Assembly: GCF_900120175.1 (NCBI RefSeq)
Contig: NZ_FQLF01000005.1
Coordinates: forward strand, 498,501-562,500
Reading direction: 5' to 3'
Source: Oceanicoccus sp. KOV_DT_Chl
GTDB taxonomy: Bacteria > Pseudomonadota > Gammaproteobacteria > Pseudomonadales > Dasaniaceae
Length of the DNA stretch: 64,000 nt
The translations under genes and the position numbers were made by a program. Below, in pieces: positions 1 to 9,336 of this stretch. Within the stretch, counting starts at the first letter, position 1; the number at the start of each line of letters is the position of its first letter. The notes under the pieces are model-generated. The model was not told where the DNA came from and made no database searches. It saw only the letters and a program-made list of their open reading frames with translations.

Positions 1-471
1 TACGAGGGATTTATGCGCGGTGAGGCTGATAACCGTTATCCGCAATACAGCTTGCTGGAGCTCTCGCCCAGGATGATTGCAACACGTTCTTTTATGCGCA
101 TTTACTGGTCAGGCACAGCTTATTTTTTGCAAGCCGATTTACAATTGCGACAGCAAACCAGTAATAAGCAGTCTTTGGATACGGTCATTGAACAATTTGT
201 AGATTGTTGCTTACTACAAGCTAATGACTACAATGGTGAAGATTTAGTCAGAAAATTTGATCACATCGCGCAAGTGGATTTGTTTTACCCGTTATATAAA
301 CACTATCAACAACTAACGGAGCAACCATCGACCGTAGAATTATTTTCACAACTGGGCATCACCGTAAACTCAGGCAAGGTGCAACTACTTGCTTTGCCCC
401 AAAATACGCTCAGCTTACGTCAAGCGATCATGCAAACTAAAAACGCGCTTTCCTCTGTAGCTGATAACTAA
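1..471 (+). CDS. M61-type peptidase-like protein, C-terminal part (partial)
   Basis: The reading frame is open at the first base, so the start lies outside the window. The visible 156 residues begin YEGFMRGEAD and include RSFMRIYWSGTAYFLQADLQ followed by a small helical domain. This resembles the C-terminal part of M61 (glycyl aminopeptidase-like) metallopeptidases, where an aromatic YWSG(A/T)A segment and a SLDxVI helix are usual. The zinc site would be upstream and is not visible, so catalysis cannot be judged. The stop is separated by one base from the ATG of the serine hydrolase gene, so the two are probably cotranscribed. The family call is from remembered sequence resemblance only. Confidence 0.5.
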   Translation, partial: YEGFMRGEADNRYPQYSLLELSPRMIATRSFMRIYWSGTAYFLQADLQLRQQTSNKQSLDTVIEQFVDCCLLQANDYNGEDLVRKFDHIAQVDLFYPLYKHYQQLTEQPSTVELFSQLGITVNSGKVQLLALPQNTLSLRQAIMQTKNALSSVADN

Positions 472-472
472 T

Positions 473-1894
473 ATGTGGCGGCTATTACTGACATGTATTT
501 TTCTATTACCTTGCTGCGCTCATGCTCTCAACCAACAGGCGATTAGCAAGCTGGTAGAAGAATTGGATTATTTGCGTAGTCAGCAAGGCGTACCCGCTTA
601 TGCCTTGGTTATATCAGATAAACAAAAAACGCTTTTTACAGAAGTCAGAGGGTTTTCAACACTCTCGTCCAATACAGTAGCGCCGCAAGATGCCTGGTTT
701 CGAATTGGATCCATTACCAAAACCTTTGTTGCCTTAGCCGCATTACAGGCAGAAAAGCAGGGACACCTAAACCTTCAGGACGACCTTACAGCACTACTCA
801 GCCATGCTAATAACAACGCTTACTTCCGCAATCCCTGGTCAAAAAAATCGCCCCTCAAACTTATTCATTTATTAGAGCAAACTAGTGGCCTTACCGATAT
901 GTCAAAGGCGGAATGGGACCACAACACGCCCATACCGTTAGATCACGCTTTATTGAAATTTTCTGACCAACATAAATTGCAATGGCCACCCGGCAAATAT
1001 TATAGCTATAGCAACACGAATTATGGACTGGCAGGCCTCGCCATTGAAAAAGCAACAGCTACTCCGTTTGAGCATTATATTGAGGAGCAGGTATTCAAAC
1101 CGCTGGGTATAGAAAAAATTGCTATTGCGCATAATAATAATGTAGAAGCCAGATTAATTACCGGGTATGACAGTGATGGCCTAACGCCAATCCCCTATTG
1201 GCATACTATTTACCGACCGCTGGGTGAAATTTCGGTAGAGCCTGAAGAAATGGCCAAGTTACTGCGCTTATTTTTAAACCGTGGCGATGAAGTGTTTAAT
1301 AAAAAAATCATTACACGGATGGAAACACCACACAGTTCACTGGCAGCGCAAGCAGGCCTTGAATACGGCTATGGCCCTGGTTTGTACGATTGGTTTCGCA
1401 ATGGTTATCGATTTTATGGCCATGGTGGTGATGGCGATGGCTACCTGGCTCACTTTGCTTATCAGCGCGAAAGCGGATTAGCGTATTTTCTAGTAATTAA
1501 CAGTTTTCAAGGCTCCAGCATAGCCAGGATGCGGGCGCGAGTAGAACAGGCGTTTATAGCAGACCTACCTAAAGCCAAGTTCGTCCCGGAATATAACATC
1601 ATAAACCCACAACACTATACTGGGAGTTATCAACCCGCCAGCTGGCGTTTTGGTGATAAACCAACGAACTCAGAGTTGCGCATTTTTTTAAAGAAAAATC
1701 AGCTCTATGCACAATTTACAGATTACCGCGGCGAGCAGGAAAAGGCGTACCCCCTCATAGCGGTCAACGATAATTTGTTTCGCTGGCGCTCAGAGCCTGA
1801 TGCCAGCATGGCGATAATAAAAACTGATCAAGGTATGTTATTTAGTGGTGATGAAGGTAATTTTTTGAAAGCGATTAACCCTGTTAATCGGTGA
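473..1894 (+). CDS. exported serine hydrolase, beta-lactamase class C/PBP4* family
   Basis: 473 residues with a short Sec signal peptide (MWRLLLTCIFLLPCCAHA). The three family motifs are present: S80-I-T-K83 (nucleophile and general base), Y179-S-N181, and HGGDGDG in the place of the KTG/HTG motif. The core domain is followed by an extension of about 100 residues seen in many S12 esterases/peptidases. It probably acts in the periplasm or outside on an ester or D-amino-acid peptide; the substrate cannot be read from sequence. The start lies one base after the stop of the peptidase-like gene, implying translational coupling. Resistance to beta-lactams is not implied. Confidence 0.85.
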   Translation: MWRLLLTCIFLLPCCAHALNQQAISKLVEELDYLRSQQGVPAYALVISDKQKTLFTEVRGFSTLSSNTVAPQDAWFRIGSITKTFVALAALQAEKQGHLNLQDDLTALLSHANNNAYFRNPWSKKSPLKLIHLLEQTSGLTDMSKAEWDHNTPIPLDHALLKFSDQHKLQWPPGKYYSYSNTNYGLAGLAIEKATATPFEHYIEEQVFKPLGIEKIAIAHNNNVEARLITGYDSDGLTPIPYWHTIYRPLGEISVEPEEMAKLLRLFLNRGDEVFNKKIITRMETPHSSLAAQAGLEYGYGPGLYDWFRNGYRFYGHGGDGDGYLAHFAYQRESGLAYFLVINSFQGSSIARMRARVEQAFIADLPKAKFVPEYNIINPQHYTGSYQPASWRFGDKPTNSELRIFLKKNQLYAQFTDYRGEQEKAYPLIAVNDNLFRWRSEPDASMAIIKTDQGMLFSGDEGNFLKAINPVNR

Positions 1895-2097
1895 CTTCAA
1901 TCTGTTTAGCTATTTATTCCTGGCTCGCAACACACAAACTGCCTGCAATAGTGCAATGATTCTCGTTACAATAATGCTCTACTGATCAACAATAAAATCA
2001 GAATTTAATGCACACAACGTAAAAACACTTCAATACCAGGCGAAGATTGCCGTACCAAGAAACCATAAAACCAGAACTTAGTACGGCTACAGCAACG

Positions 2098-4618
2098 TTA
2101 GAAATACCACTTAACACTGCCGCCAATAGTGCGCGGAGTCAGTCGTGTTACCCGGCCTAGCGGCGCGGAATTACCAGGTCTTACTTCATCAATAACTGCA
2201 TCGTTGTCCAATGCATTTTTAACAAAAGCAGTGACTTCCCAGTCTTGATGTTGCAAGCCAACTTGAAAGTTAAGAATCTCATAGCTATCAATAGAGGGTC
2301 TGCTTGGATTGGTATCAGTTTGATAACCACCGGTATAAGTCCAATCTGCACGTGCGTACATGCTCATAGTGTCGAACACTTCCCGACCGTAACGGGCAGA
2401 CAGATAATAGTTTTCATTTGAAACTAACGGCAATTCGCTGCCTTTATCTTCGCCCTCGGTAATTTCATGATCGATGTAAGTCACGCCTGCACTAACATCA
2501 AAGTACTCATTCATTAACCAACGGAACTCACCTTCTACTCCCCTGATTTCCGCTTCGCCAGCGTTTTCAGTGTAATCGAAAGCGGTCAGGTCATCGGTCT
2601 GGCTAATTTGAATATCATGCCAATCGACAGCATATAATGCCGCATTAAATTCGACGCGATTATCTGCCCACTTCGACTTCAACCCCAGCTCGTAAGATTC
2701 CAGATCATCGGATGCAAACTGATCGTCAACAACACTGCCGTCACGTCTTGGAATCGCCCGGTTGACACCGCCAACACGAAAACCTTCAGAAAAAGTAAAG
2801 TACACCATAGCGTCATCAGTCAGGTCGTAGGAAGCCCCAATAAAGACTGAATGCCATCTTCACTTTGCTCACGCTGGGTAGTAGTTAGATAATTATCTGC
2901 CGCTGAATCGAGAATAAGCTGAACTAGTTCATCACGTCGGGCGCCAACCGGTGTACTGATTAATTCATCGGCTGCCGCCAGTGCATCAGTACCCGCGATT
3001 GATCCACCCAGTACAATATTGTTATCGATTTCAACATCAAACCAACGCAATCCCAAAGTCACATCGAACTTATCAGTCAGCTCATAGATAAAATTGCCAT
3101 AGAGAGACGTTTGTTCAACCTGCTCTTTACGATCTTCAATATAACCTTGTTCAGAGGGGCATTGGCATACAGCACCGGCTCAAATTGAAAAATATCAACC
3201 ACGCCATCACTGTCAGTATCCTGTCCAGAATAGCCATCGGCCTCAACGATAAAATCAGCCGTGGTGGCCGCATCCTCATAACTGGTGCCCAGATAAAAAT
3301 TGGGGTAGGCAAAAGGCACTAAAGTCCCCTTGCTTTCGGTAATGCCCGGATAGGTTTCTGTCTGTTTCCAGCGGTTATTGGCTTTGGAAAAATAAGCACC
3401 CGCAACAAAATTCATCGCACCCTCAAAACTACTGCTAAATCTGAATTCGTGAGTTTCCAGATCAAAATCAATCGGCCGATCTCTAACCGCATGACCGGCA
3501 AAATCTCCATCGGCATCGGTAAAGGCATCCAGACTGTAATCAAAGGCATCTGAAAAATCGCCGTACCACCATGCTAGACCAATACGTTGGCGAGAAGGAT
3601 CGGATACGCGCTTATAGTCACGTACCATTTTTGAAGAGTTCCATAAAAAGGTGCCCTCCTCTACATCATAATTCAGTGCCAAATTATAAGTCTCGAGCTT
3701 ATCCGCGTAGGTTTCTTTAAACCGGCGCTGTTGCTTACCCTCTCCCCAATAGGGATTTTCATTAGACAAACCATCGACTTCAGTATCGTGATTTAAATAC
3801 ATTAAATCGACTGTCAGATCTTCGGTAGCGCTCCAGCGTAATGCCACTCGACCACCCGTAGTCTCTTCACTGTTAATATTTTTTTCTGCTAACGATCCAT
3901 CAATAATCTCGTTGGAACTCCCTGAGCTGGAACCCGCCCAACCTACACTGTCGATCCAGCCATCCAAATCTTTCATATAGGCACTAGCGCGGATAGCAAT
4001 AGTGTCTGTAAGCGGAATATTGACCGTTGAATTGACCCGATAACCCATATCACCCGAGCCTGTTTGCTCCACGCCAAATTCCACATCACCAGTAAACTCT
4101 TCGGTATCAGGTTTGTTACTGATGTAGCGCAAAGTACCGCCCATAGAACTTGAACCATACAAAGTACCTTGTGGGCCACGCAAAACTTCTACCCGCTCCA
4201 TATCAATCAAATCGATGTCAGGGTTACGACCGTTTTGAGTCAGGGATAATTCATCGATGTACACCGCCACCGTAGATTGCTGAAAACGGTTACTGGGGAA
4301 ATTTACTCCGCGGATGATAATAGTTTGTTCACCTGGAGCATTACCTTCGGTAAAATTCACGCCCGGAATAGTACGGGTAAAATCCTTAAAATTATTTACC
4401 CCCATTTCATCCATGGTCATTGAATCGATCGATGAAATTGATATTCCGGTATCCGATAGTAAGGTAGACTGGGTGGTTGCCGTAGTGATTACTTCTTCAA
4501 TATATAACTCTCTGTCAGACTCAGCATTGGCTGAGCCGCTGATCATGGCACTCAGCGTCATCGTACCTAATGCATATTGAATTGCGCTGGCGAGGCTCTT
4601 TTTATTAATAACTCTCAT
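2098..4618 (-). CDS. TonB-dependent outer membrane receptor (two frameshifts in the read sequence)
   Basis: After repair of two single-base losses this encodes about 840 residues. It has a signal peptide ending SGSANA, a plug domain with FKDFTRTIPGVNF and LRGPQGTLYGSS, a beta barrel, and a C-terminal phenylalanine (GGSVKWYF). The start at 4618 is chosen because GGGGA lies 5-6 nt before it. One base is missing in the C-run at 3156-3159 and one in the run at 2835-2838; adding one base to each joins the three frames with receptor-like sequence (for example NAPSEQGYIEDRK and LLGASYDLTDDAM). The gene lies downstream of the cyanophycinase operon, same strand, behind the shared TGAGTTC promoter element. 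Likely substrate is a peptide such as beta-Asp-Arg or a cyanophycin fragment (inference). Confidence 0.85.
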
Positions 4619-4701
4619 TTTTATCCCCATACGTTAATTATAAATTCAAAAAATTGAATCAATGCGCAGCCATAAATATGACTGTATTATTAAGACTTAT
4701 T

Positions 4702-4740
4702 GATTATAGGGATATCAAGAAAAATATAATTCGGAACTCA
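4702..4740 (-). promoter_or_regulatory. putative promoter with shared TGAGTTCCGAATT element
   Basis: Read on the minus strand, TGAGTTCCGAATT (4740-4728) precedes a perfect TATAAT (4708-4703), 19 nt apart, about 85 nt before the receptor start. The same pair with identical total spacing (39 nt) occurs at 14132-14170, and a weaker version at 12613-12651. The first element covers the -35 region, where an activator could bind. The surrounding 4631-4870 spacer is very AT-rich. Confidence 0.5.
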
Positions 4741-4870
4741 GGCATATTTTAAAAATTATCTTCGGATTTTATTTACATGCCACTACTAAAACTCACTTTT
4801 AAGTCAGAAAAATTTTTAGACGGCATTATAATTTCTTAAAAAAATAGAGATTTTTTAAAAAATAAAAAAA

Positions 4871-5374
4871 TCAAAAAGAAAAATTGGGATTTAATGCCCG
4901 CAAAGGAAAACCACTAAAGCGTTTGCTTTGACGCATAACAACATGAGTACTGATATTACTGATCGCCGGGCACTCGCGTATTAATTCATCAGTCAATTCA
5001 ATATAGCGAGTCATACTCGGGCAGGCAAAACGAATGATAAAATCACTTGCTCCGGATACAGTATAGGCCTCTAACACTTCGGGCATGTGGTCCACTCTGG
5101 CTTCCAACTGCCGAAAACTATCAGGCGAATGAGTCGCCATTGAAATTGCCGCAATACATTGCATGGGTGAACAAAGTCGATCGACGTTAATATCGCCATG
5201 AAAACTATTGATCCAGCCTTTTTCAATCAGGCGCTGAAGCCGCTGGTGACAAGCACTGGGCGATAAACTAACGGTTTCTGCCAATTCACGGTTGGTAATA
5301 CGCCCATCGCGCTGAACCGTATCAAGAATCCGCAAGTCAGTACGATCTAGATTTTCAGGCGTATTTATCGACAT
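4871..5374 (-). CDS. Lrp/AsnC family transcriptional regulator
   Basis: 167 residues with an N-terminal winged helix-turn-helix (LDRTDLRILDTVQRDGRITN, then LAETVSLSPSACHQRLQRL) and a C-terminal RAM/AsnC ligand-binding domain (SFRQLEARVDHMPEVLEAY, GASDFIIRF). Such proteins bind amino acids and control amino-acid metabolism as dimers to octamers. The gene is the last of a minus-strand series (TonB receptor, YfcC permease, dipeptidase, cyanophycinase) and starts only 4 nt after the cyanophycinase stop. It is therefore probably the local regulator, with arginine, aspartate or the dipeptide as candidate effector (inference). The TGAGTTC promoter elements are candidate targets. Confidence 0.9.
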   Translation of the reverse strand: MSINTPENLDRTDLRILDTVQRDGRITNRELAETVSLSPSACHQRLQRLIEKGWINSFHGDINVDRLCSPMQCIAAISMATHSPDSFRQLEARVDHMPEVLEAYTVSGASDFIIRFACPSMTRYIELTDELIRECPAISNISTHVVMRQSKRFSGFPLRALNPNFSF

Positions 5375-5378
5375 AACA

Positions 5379-6608
5379 TTATCGCTCGGCTGAAACAGAG
5401 ATAGTAACGGGTTCTACATCCAGCATTACATTAATAATGCTGTACTGATCACGACTACCGCTGCGATAACGCCAATAACCTGCGCTGTCTGGTGTTTGTC
5501 GGAATCGAAAAAGAAATCCATCCCCACTCTCAACAAAACTATAACGCCGCAGTTCCCGACTATCTGCATTATCAAGCAAATCATAACCTAGCATTTGCGA
5601 CAGCGTTTGATTGGGTAGCAGCAAGCCTGCCCCCTGATGTGGCTCGCCACTGGCATATTCACGGCCCACCGTCGACTTGGGATCACCGGCGATCTTGCTA
5701 CTGTGGCTAACCAAATTATAGCGATCACCACTAGCCAATAATGAAATTTGTAGATTGTTTGCCTTAAAGGGTTTTGCCTGAAACTTTGCAGATTGTCGAT
5801 TTAACAAAGTGACTGCACCACTACCAACAGCAGTGAGTTCATGACTAGCCAAGTCCACTACCATGGCTGTATCTTCATCGACCGCCACACCCAGGTTTTG
5901 CTCAGTCTCAAGTAAAGCACGTGCTAATCTTCCCAAACGGGATTTACGATCAAAGTGCTGGTCAACCAAACCATAAGGGAAAAACCCCAAGCCGTGGTGC
6001 AAATACAAACGTCCATACTCCTGACTCTCGGTACCATAATAATTATCACTCGGTGTCGTCGTTAGCGCACTGAAACTATCACCGCCAGCAATCATCGGGT
6101 TACTCATCATCGCCGCCCCGGCGCTGGTGCCGCCAATGACCGCTCCTTCTTCCAATTGCTTACGAAGTGCTAACAGCAATCGAGAGGGTTTTTGCGCACG
6201 AGGCAACAGCGTTTCGATAATGCGCATTTGGTCTCCGCCAACAAACCAAAAACCTTCATAACGAGTGAGCTCAGTAGCAAGCTGAGCACTTGATGCATTA
6301 TTGCGCCAGCTGGATTCATCAAACTCCGTGGATAAATCATCCTTCGTCGCCAAGGGAATAATCTCAACCCTGCTGGCATCAACACCATAATGAACCAGGT
6401 CCTTGCGAAATTTCTGCGCACTGCTAACTGGGCTACTTGAGGCGACAGGGAAAATTGCAATCTTACTGTTCGCGCTTGGTAGCGCATCAATAAAGGCGCG
6501 ATACACCGCTTCATTTTCACTACTGAGCGCACCACCTACAATAACCAGTTTACCGGCGGCGTTTGCGGTCAAGCTCAGCATCGACAACAACAATAATAAT
6601 ATCCGCAT
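5379..6608 (-). CDS. cphE: secreted cyanophycinase (peptidase S51, CphE/CphB-like)
   Basis: 409 residues. Cyanophycinases hydrolyse multi-L-arginyl-poly-L-aspartate to beta-Asp-Arg dipeptides. The S51 features are visible: GGDQMR (about 125-129), nucleophile motif GGTSAGA with Ser162, and DQHFDRKSRLGRL (216 onwards) as in CphB. A clear signal peptide (MRILLLLLSMLSLTANAA) implies export, as in the extracellular CphE enzymes of cyanophycin-degrading heterotrophs; the intracellular CphB type is near 270 residues, and this one carries an extra C-terminal domain of about 130 residues. The ATG at 6608 is chosen for GGAG 6 nt upstream. It begins one base past the dipeptidase stop, so the two are translationally coupled. 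Other S51 members (dipeptidase E) are shorter and not exported. Confidence 0.9.
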   Translation of the reverse strand: MRILLLLLSMLSLTANAAGKLVIVGGALSSENEAVYRAFIDALPSANSKIAIFPVASSSPVSSAQKFRKDLVHYGVDASRVEIIPLATKDDLSTEFDESSWRNNASSAQLATELTRYEGFWFVGGDQMRIIETLLPRAQKPSRLLLALRKQLEEGAVIGGTSAGAAMMSNPMIAGGDSFSALTTTPSDNYYGTESQEYGRLYLHHGLGFFPYGLVDQHFDRKSRLGRLARALLETEQNLGVAVDEDTAMVVDLASHELTAVGSGAVTLLNRQSAKFQAKPFKANNLQISLLASGDRYNLVSHSSKIAGDPKSTVGREYASGEPHQGAGLLLPNQTLSQMLGYDLLDNADSRELRRYSFVESGDGFLFRFRQTPDSAGYWRYRSGSRDQYSIINVMLDVEPVTISVSAER

Positions 6609-6609
6609 A

Positions 6610-7798
6610 CTATTCTCCAAACCGGGTAGTCGTTACTCTAGTACCATCCAGCATTAACCATTGCCCTTGGGCCATAACAGCATCTAATTGCAGTGTATCC
6701 GGGTCTAGCAATAACAGGTCGGCATCGACCCCGCTATTGATTCGACCTTTATGATGCAGCCCTAATACTCGCGCAGGATTAATCGTGACTGTCTTCAAAG
6801 CTTTTTCCAGCGCAATATTTTGCTCGATAACACAACGCCTGAATTCATCTAACAAACTTGATATGCTGCCAATCTGCAAGCTATCTAACTTTCCATTTTG
6901 GTCAAAATTGGGCAGCGATCCCTGGGCATCGGATGACAAGGTTAACTGATCTATATTTGCGCCTTCAGATAAGGCCAGTGCCAGTGCACTACTGGCGCGC
7001 AATTCACCAAGCTCAATTAATTGATCTGTTGTTGAAGCAGTAAAATCGATACAACCGCCCTGCTGGGTAAACGCCACACCAGCTTTAACCAGAGATTCAT
7101 TGCGATTCATGTGCGTAGGTAAAAATTGATTAGCGGCAACATCAAAATCGCGCAGCACTTTATTCAGTAGCGATAGTTGTGATTCATGTTCACCAACATG
7201 GATGCTAACAACACCTCTTTTTGCTGCCAACATACCACCGACTCTTACATCTGCTGCGATTCTGGCCAATTCGTCAGCACTGGGTTGAGAGCCTCGGTGA
7301 TCGGCAATAGCAATTTCGCCGACACCAATAATACTGTCTATCAATACCATATCGCCCCTAACACTACCCGTTAGCGTTTTTCACAGGCACTTGATATGAC
7401 CCCGTATAGTGATAACAACTTAAACCATCTGCCGTCAACGCTCTTGCTTTACCATGTAATTCGTTGAGACTACGTGTAGTGGCATCAGTACCTAAGGCAC
7501 CGACCAAAGTAGTAACACCACCCAAAACAGCATCGCCAAAATTAAGCTCTGGGGTACGGGTATTAAATCCGCCTTCACCGCCACCGCCAGAAATGTGTAC
7601 CAGCGAATCAACCAATCCAGGAATAAGAACTTTCCCTTGCGCATCGATTTGTTGCAATGGTAAATCAGCACCTGAAATTTCGATATTGTTATCAATCTGG
7701 GCAATCTTATTACTGCAAACTAATAAATCACAAACACCTAAATGGCGAGGCGAATATATCCTCGCGTTTTTTATTAAAGTTAACATCGTTACATCCAT
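6610..7798 (-). CDS. iadA: isoaspartyl dipeptidase (IadA family, M38) with altered metal ligands; one frameshift
   Basis: About 395 residues once one extra base in the T-run at 7377-7381 is removed; E. coli IadA has 390. The family hydrolyses beta-aspartyl dipeptides, and beta-Asp-Arg is the cyanophycinase product. IadA hallmarks are ISGGGGEGGFNTRTPE, LVGALGTD, YTGSYQVP (substrate Tyr), ADHRGSQPS, SIHVGE (metal His), PTHMNRN (metal His, substrate Arg) and LSSDAQGS (catalytic Asp). Two expected metal-site residues differ: the HxH motif reads DSLVH, so the first His is Leu, and the carboxylated Lys of GVKCAISDHR aligns with Glu in VGEIAIADHR. The ATG overlaps the permease stop (TGATG); a second ATG at 7786 is possible. 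Confidence 0.85.
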
Positions 7799-9285
7799 CA
7801 AAAGCCAATCGCCACAGCGATTAACATCGCAGCCGCGGCCAGCAAAAATAAAAGGCACTGCAGGGAAATAACAAAACGGAACCACAGCGACCAATCGAGT
7901 CTGGCAGCGCCAAGACAACCCATTAATGCCGCTGATGTGGGGACTAATATGTTGGTCAGACCATCACCCAACTGAAAAGCCAATACCGCAGTTTGTCTAG
8001 TAACACCGACCAAATCTGCCAGCGGTGCCATTAATGGCATGGTTAAAGCCGCTTGTCCCGACCCTGAAGTGACAAAGAAATTAAAAACGCTCTGGAATGC
8101 CAGCATGCACAATGCTGCCAGACTTTCCGGCAAGCCATCGACCAACTGCGAAGCATTAAAGAGCAATGTATTAAGCACACTGGGGGTACTCGGATCATCA
8201 CCACCGAGCAACAACACAATACCTTTGGCAAAAGCAACAACCAGGGCAGCGGGCAATAATTGTGAGGCACCTTCTTTAAAGGATATAGCAGCCTGATTAG
8301 CAGTAAAATTATTACGACTCAATACCACGGCAACGATTGCAATCAAAAATCCGATAGCAAAAAACTGACTTGCTATTTCTGGTAAATAATAACCTTGTGT
8401 CGTAACCCCCCAAACAATCCAGCTAATACCAGCAAAAAAAATCAATAGTATGACCCGATCATGCCAGGACAAAACATCATGATTAATCCGCTGATAACTC
8501 TCAGCACGAAATTGATTATCATTTTCCCATGCAATTGACAGCTGAGGAAAAGCCCTAACTTTTTTTGCATAACGCAAGGTATAGATTAAGCCTAACAGGG
8601 TAAAGACAGACCAGCATATCATTCGAAAGCCAGCCCCGGACAATAAGGGAACACCAGCTACACCTTGCGCAATACTCACAGAAAATGGATTCATCCAAGA
8701 GGTAGAAAAACCAATCTGTGTCGCCACATAAGTTACCAATAAACCCGTAATACTGTCGTAGCCCAAACTAATTAAAAAGGGAACAACAATTAAAACAAAG
8801 GGAATAGCTTCTTCCCCCATGCCAAAAACAGCGCCGCCTAATGAAAAAGTGATAAATATAACAGGGATGAAAAAAACATCGGCTCTACCACTTATACTTA
8901 TCAACCGCATTAGTCCACGATCAATTGCCCCTGTTGCCATAATCATGCCAAAGGAACCGCCAGCAATAATGATAAAGGCAAAAACACCAATAGATGTGCC
9001 ATATTTATTGCCTGAAACCATTCCTTCGAACGGCAGGTTAAGCAACCCTATATTTCCACCCTCAGCAAACAGCGGTGCCCCTTCAGCATTTTCTTGCAGT
9101 AAACTAAAACTCTCCGGGTTTAATAAAACTTTCTCCGAACCATCACTTTGCAACTGTTTTACAACATCAAAGCTGCCAGCAGGCACCAAATAAGTCAGCA
9201 AAAAAGCCAATAACGCAACGCCTAGCAAAATCAGATAGGTATCTGGCATTCTGGGTGCTGCGACTTTGTTAGGTTGATTTAACAT
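7798..9285 (-). CDS. YfcC-family inner membrane permease
   Basis: 495 residues, strongly hydrophobic, about 12-13 membrane segments. It has YfcC/C4-dicarboxylate-anaerobic-carrier signatures: a first segment ending LVPAGSFD, FAFIIIAGGSFGMIMATGAID, GEEAIPFVLIVVPFLISLG and WMNPFSVSIAQGVAGVPL. Members are annotated as basic amino acid (arginine/ornithine) or peptide carriers, mostly without proof. Between a TonB receptor and the isoaspartyl dipeptidase, the best guess is uptake of beta-Asp-Arg across the inner membrane (inference). Its stop overlaps the dipeptidase start. Confidence 0.85.
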   Translation of the reverse strand: MLNQPNKVAAPRMPDTYLILLGVALLAFLLTYLVPAGSFDVVKQLQSDGSEKVLLNPESFSLLQENAEGAPLFAEGGNIGLLNLPFEGMVSGNKYGTSIGVFAFIIIAGGSFGMIMATGAIDRGLMRLISISGRADVFFIPVIFITFSLGGAVFGMGEEAIPFVLIVVPFLISLGYDSITGLLVTYVATQIGFSTSWMNPFSVSIAQGVAGVPLLSGAGFRMICWSVFTLLGLIYTLRYAKKVRAFPQLSIAWENDNQFRAESYQRINHDVLSWHDRVILLIFFAGISWIVWGVTTQGYYLPEIASQFFAIGFLIAIVAVVLSRNNFTANQAAISFKEGASQLLPAALVVAFAKGIVLLLGGDDPSTPSVLNTLLFNASQLVDGLPESLAALCMLAFQSVFNFFVTSGSGQAALTMPLMAPLADLVGVTRQTAVLAFQLGDGLTNILVPTSAALMGCLGAARLDWSLWFRFVISLQCLLFLLAAAAMLIAVAIGF

Positions 9286-9311
9286 TGCATTTAACCTGAA
9301 GGGTTAGAGAT

Positions 9312-9329
9312 GGGCGGGTAAACCCCGCC
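9312..9329 (-). promoter_or_regulatory. GC-rich intercistronic hairpin
   Basis: GGCGGG and CCCGCC separated by 5 nt form a stable stem in the 51-nt gap between the TonB receptor stop and the permease start. No T-run follows on the minus strand, so it is not a classical terminator. It may protect the 3' end of the receptor message or cause partial termination, giving more receptor than permease. Confidence 0.45.
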
Positions 9330-9336
9330 TATAGGA

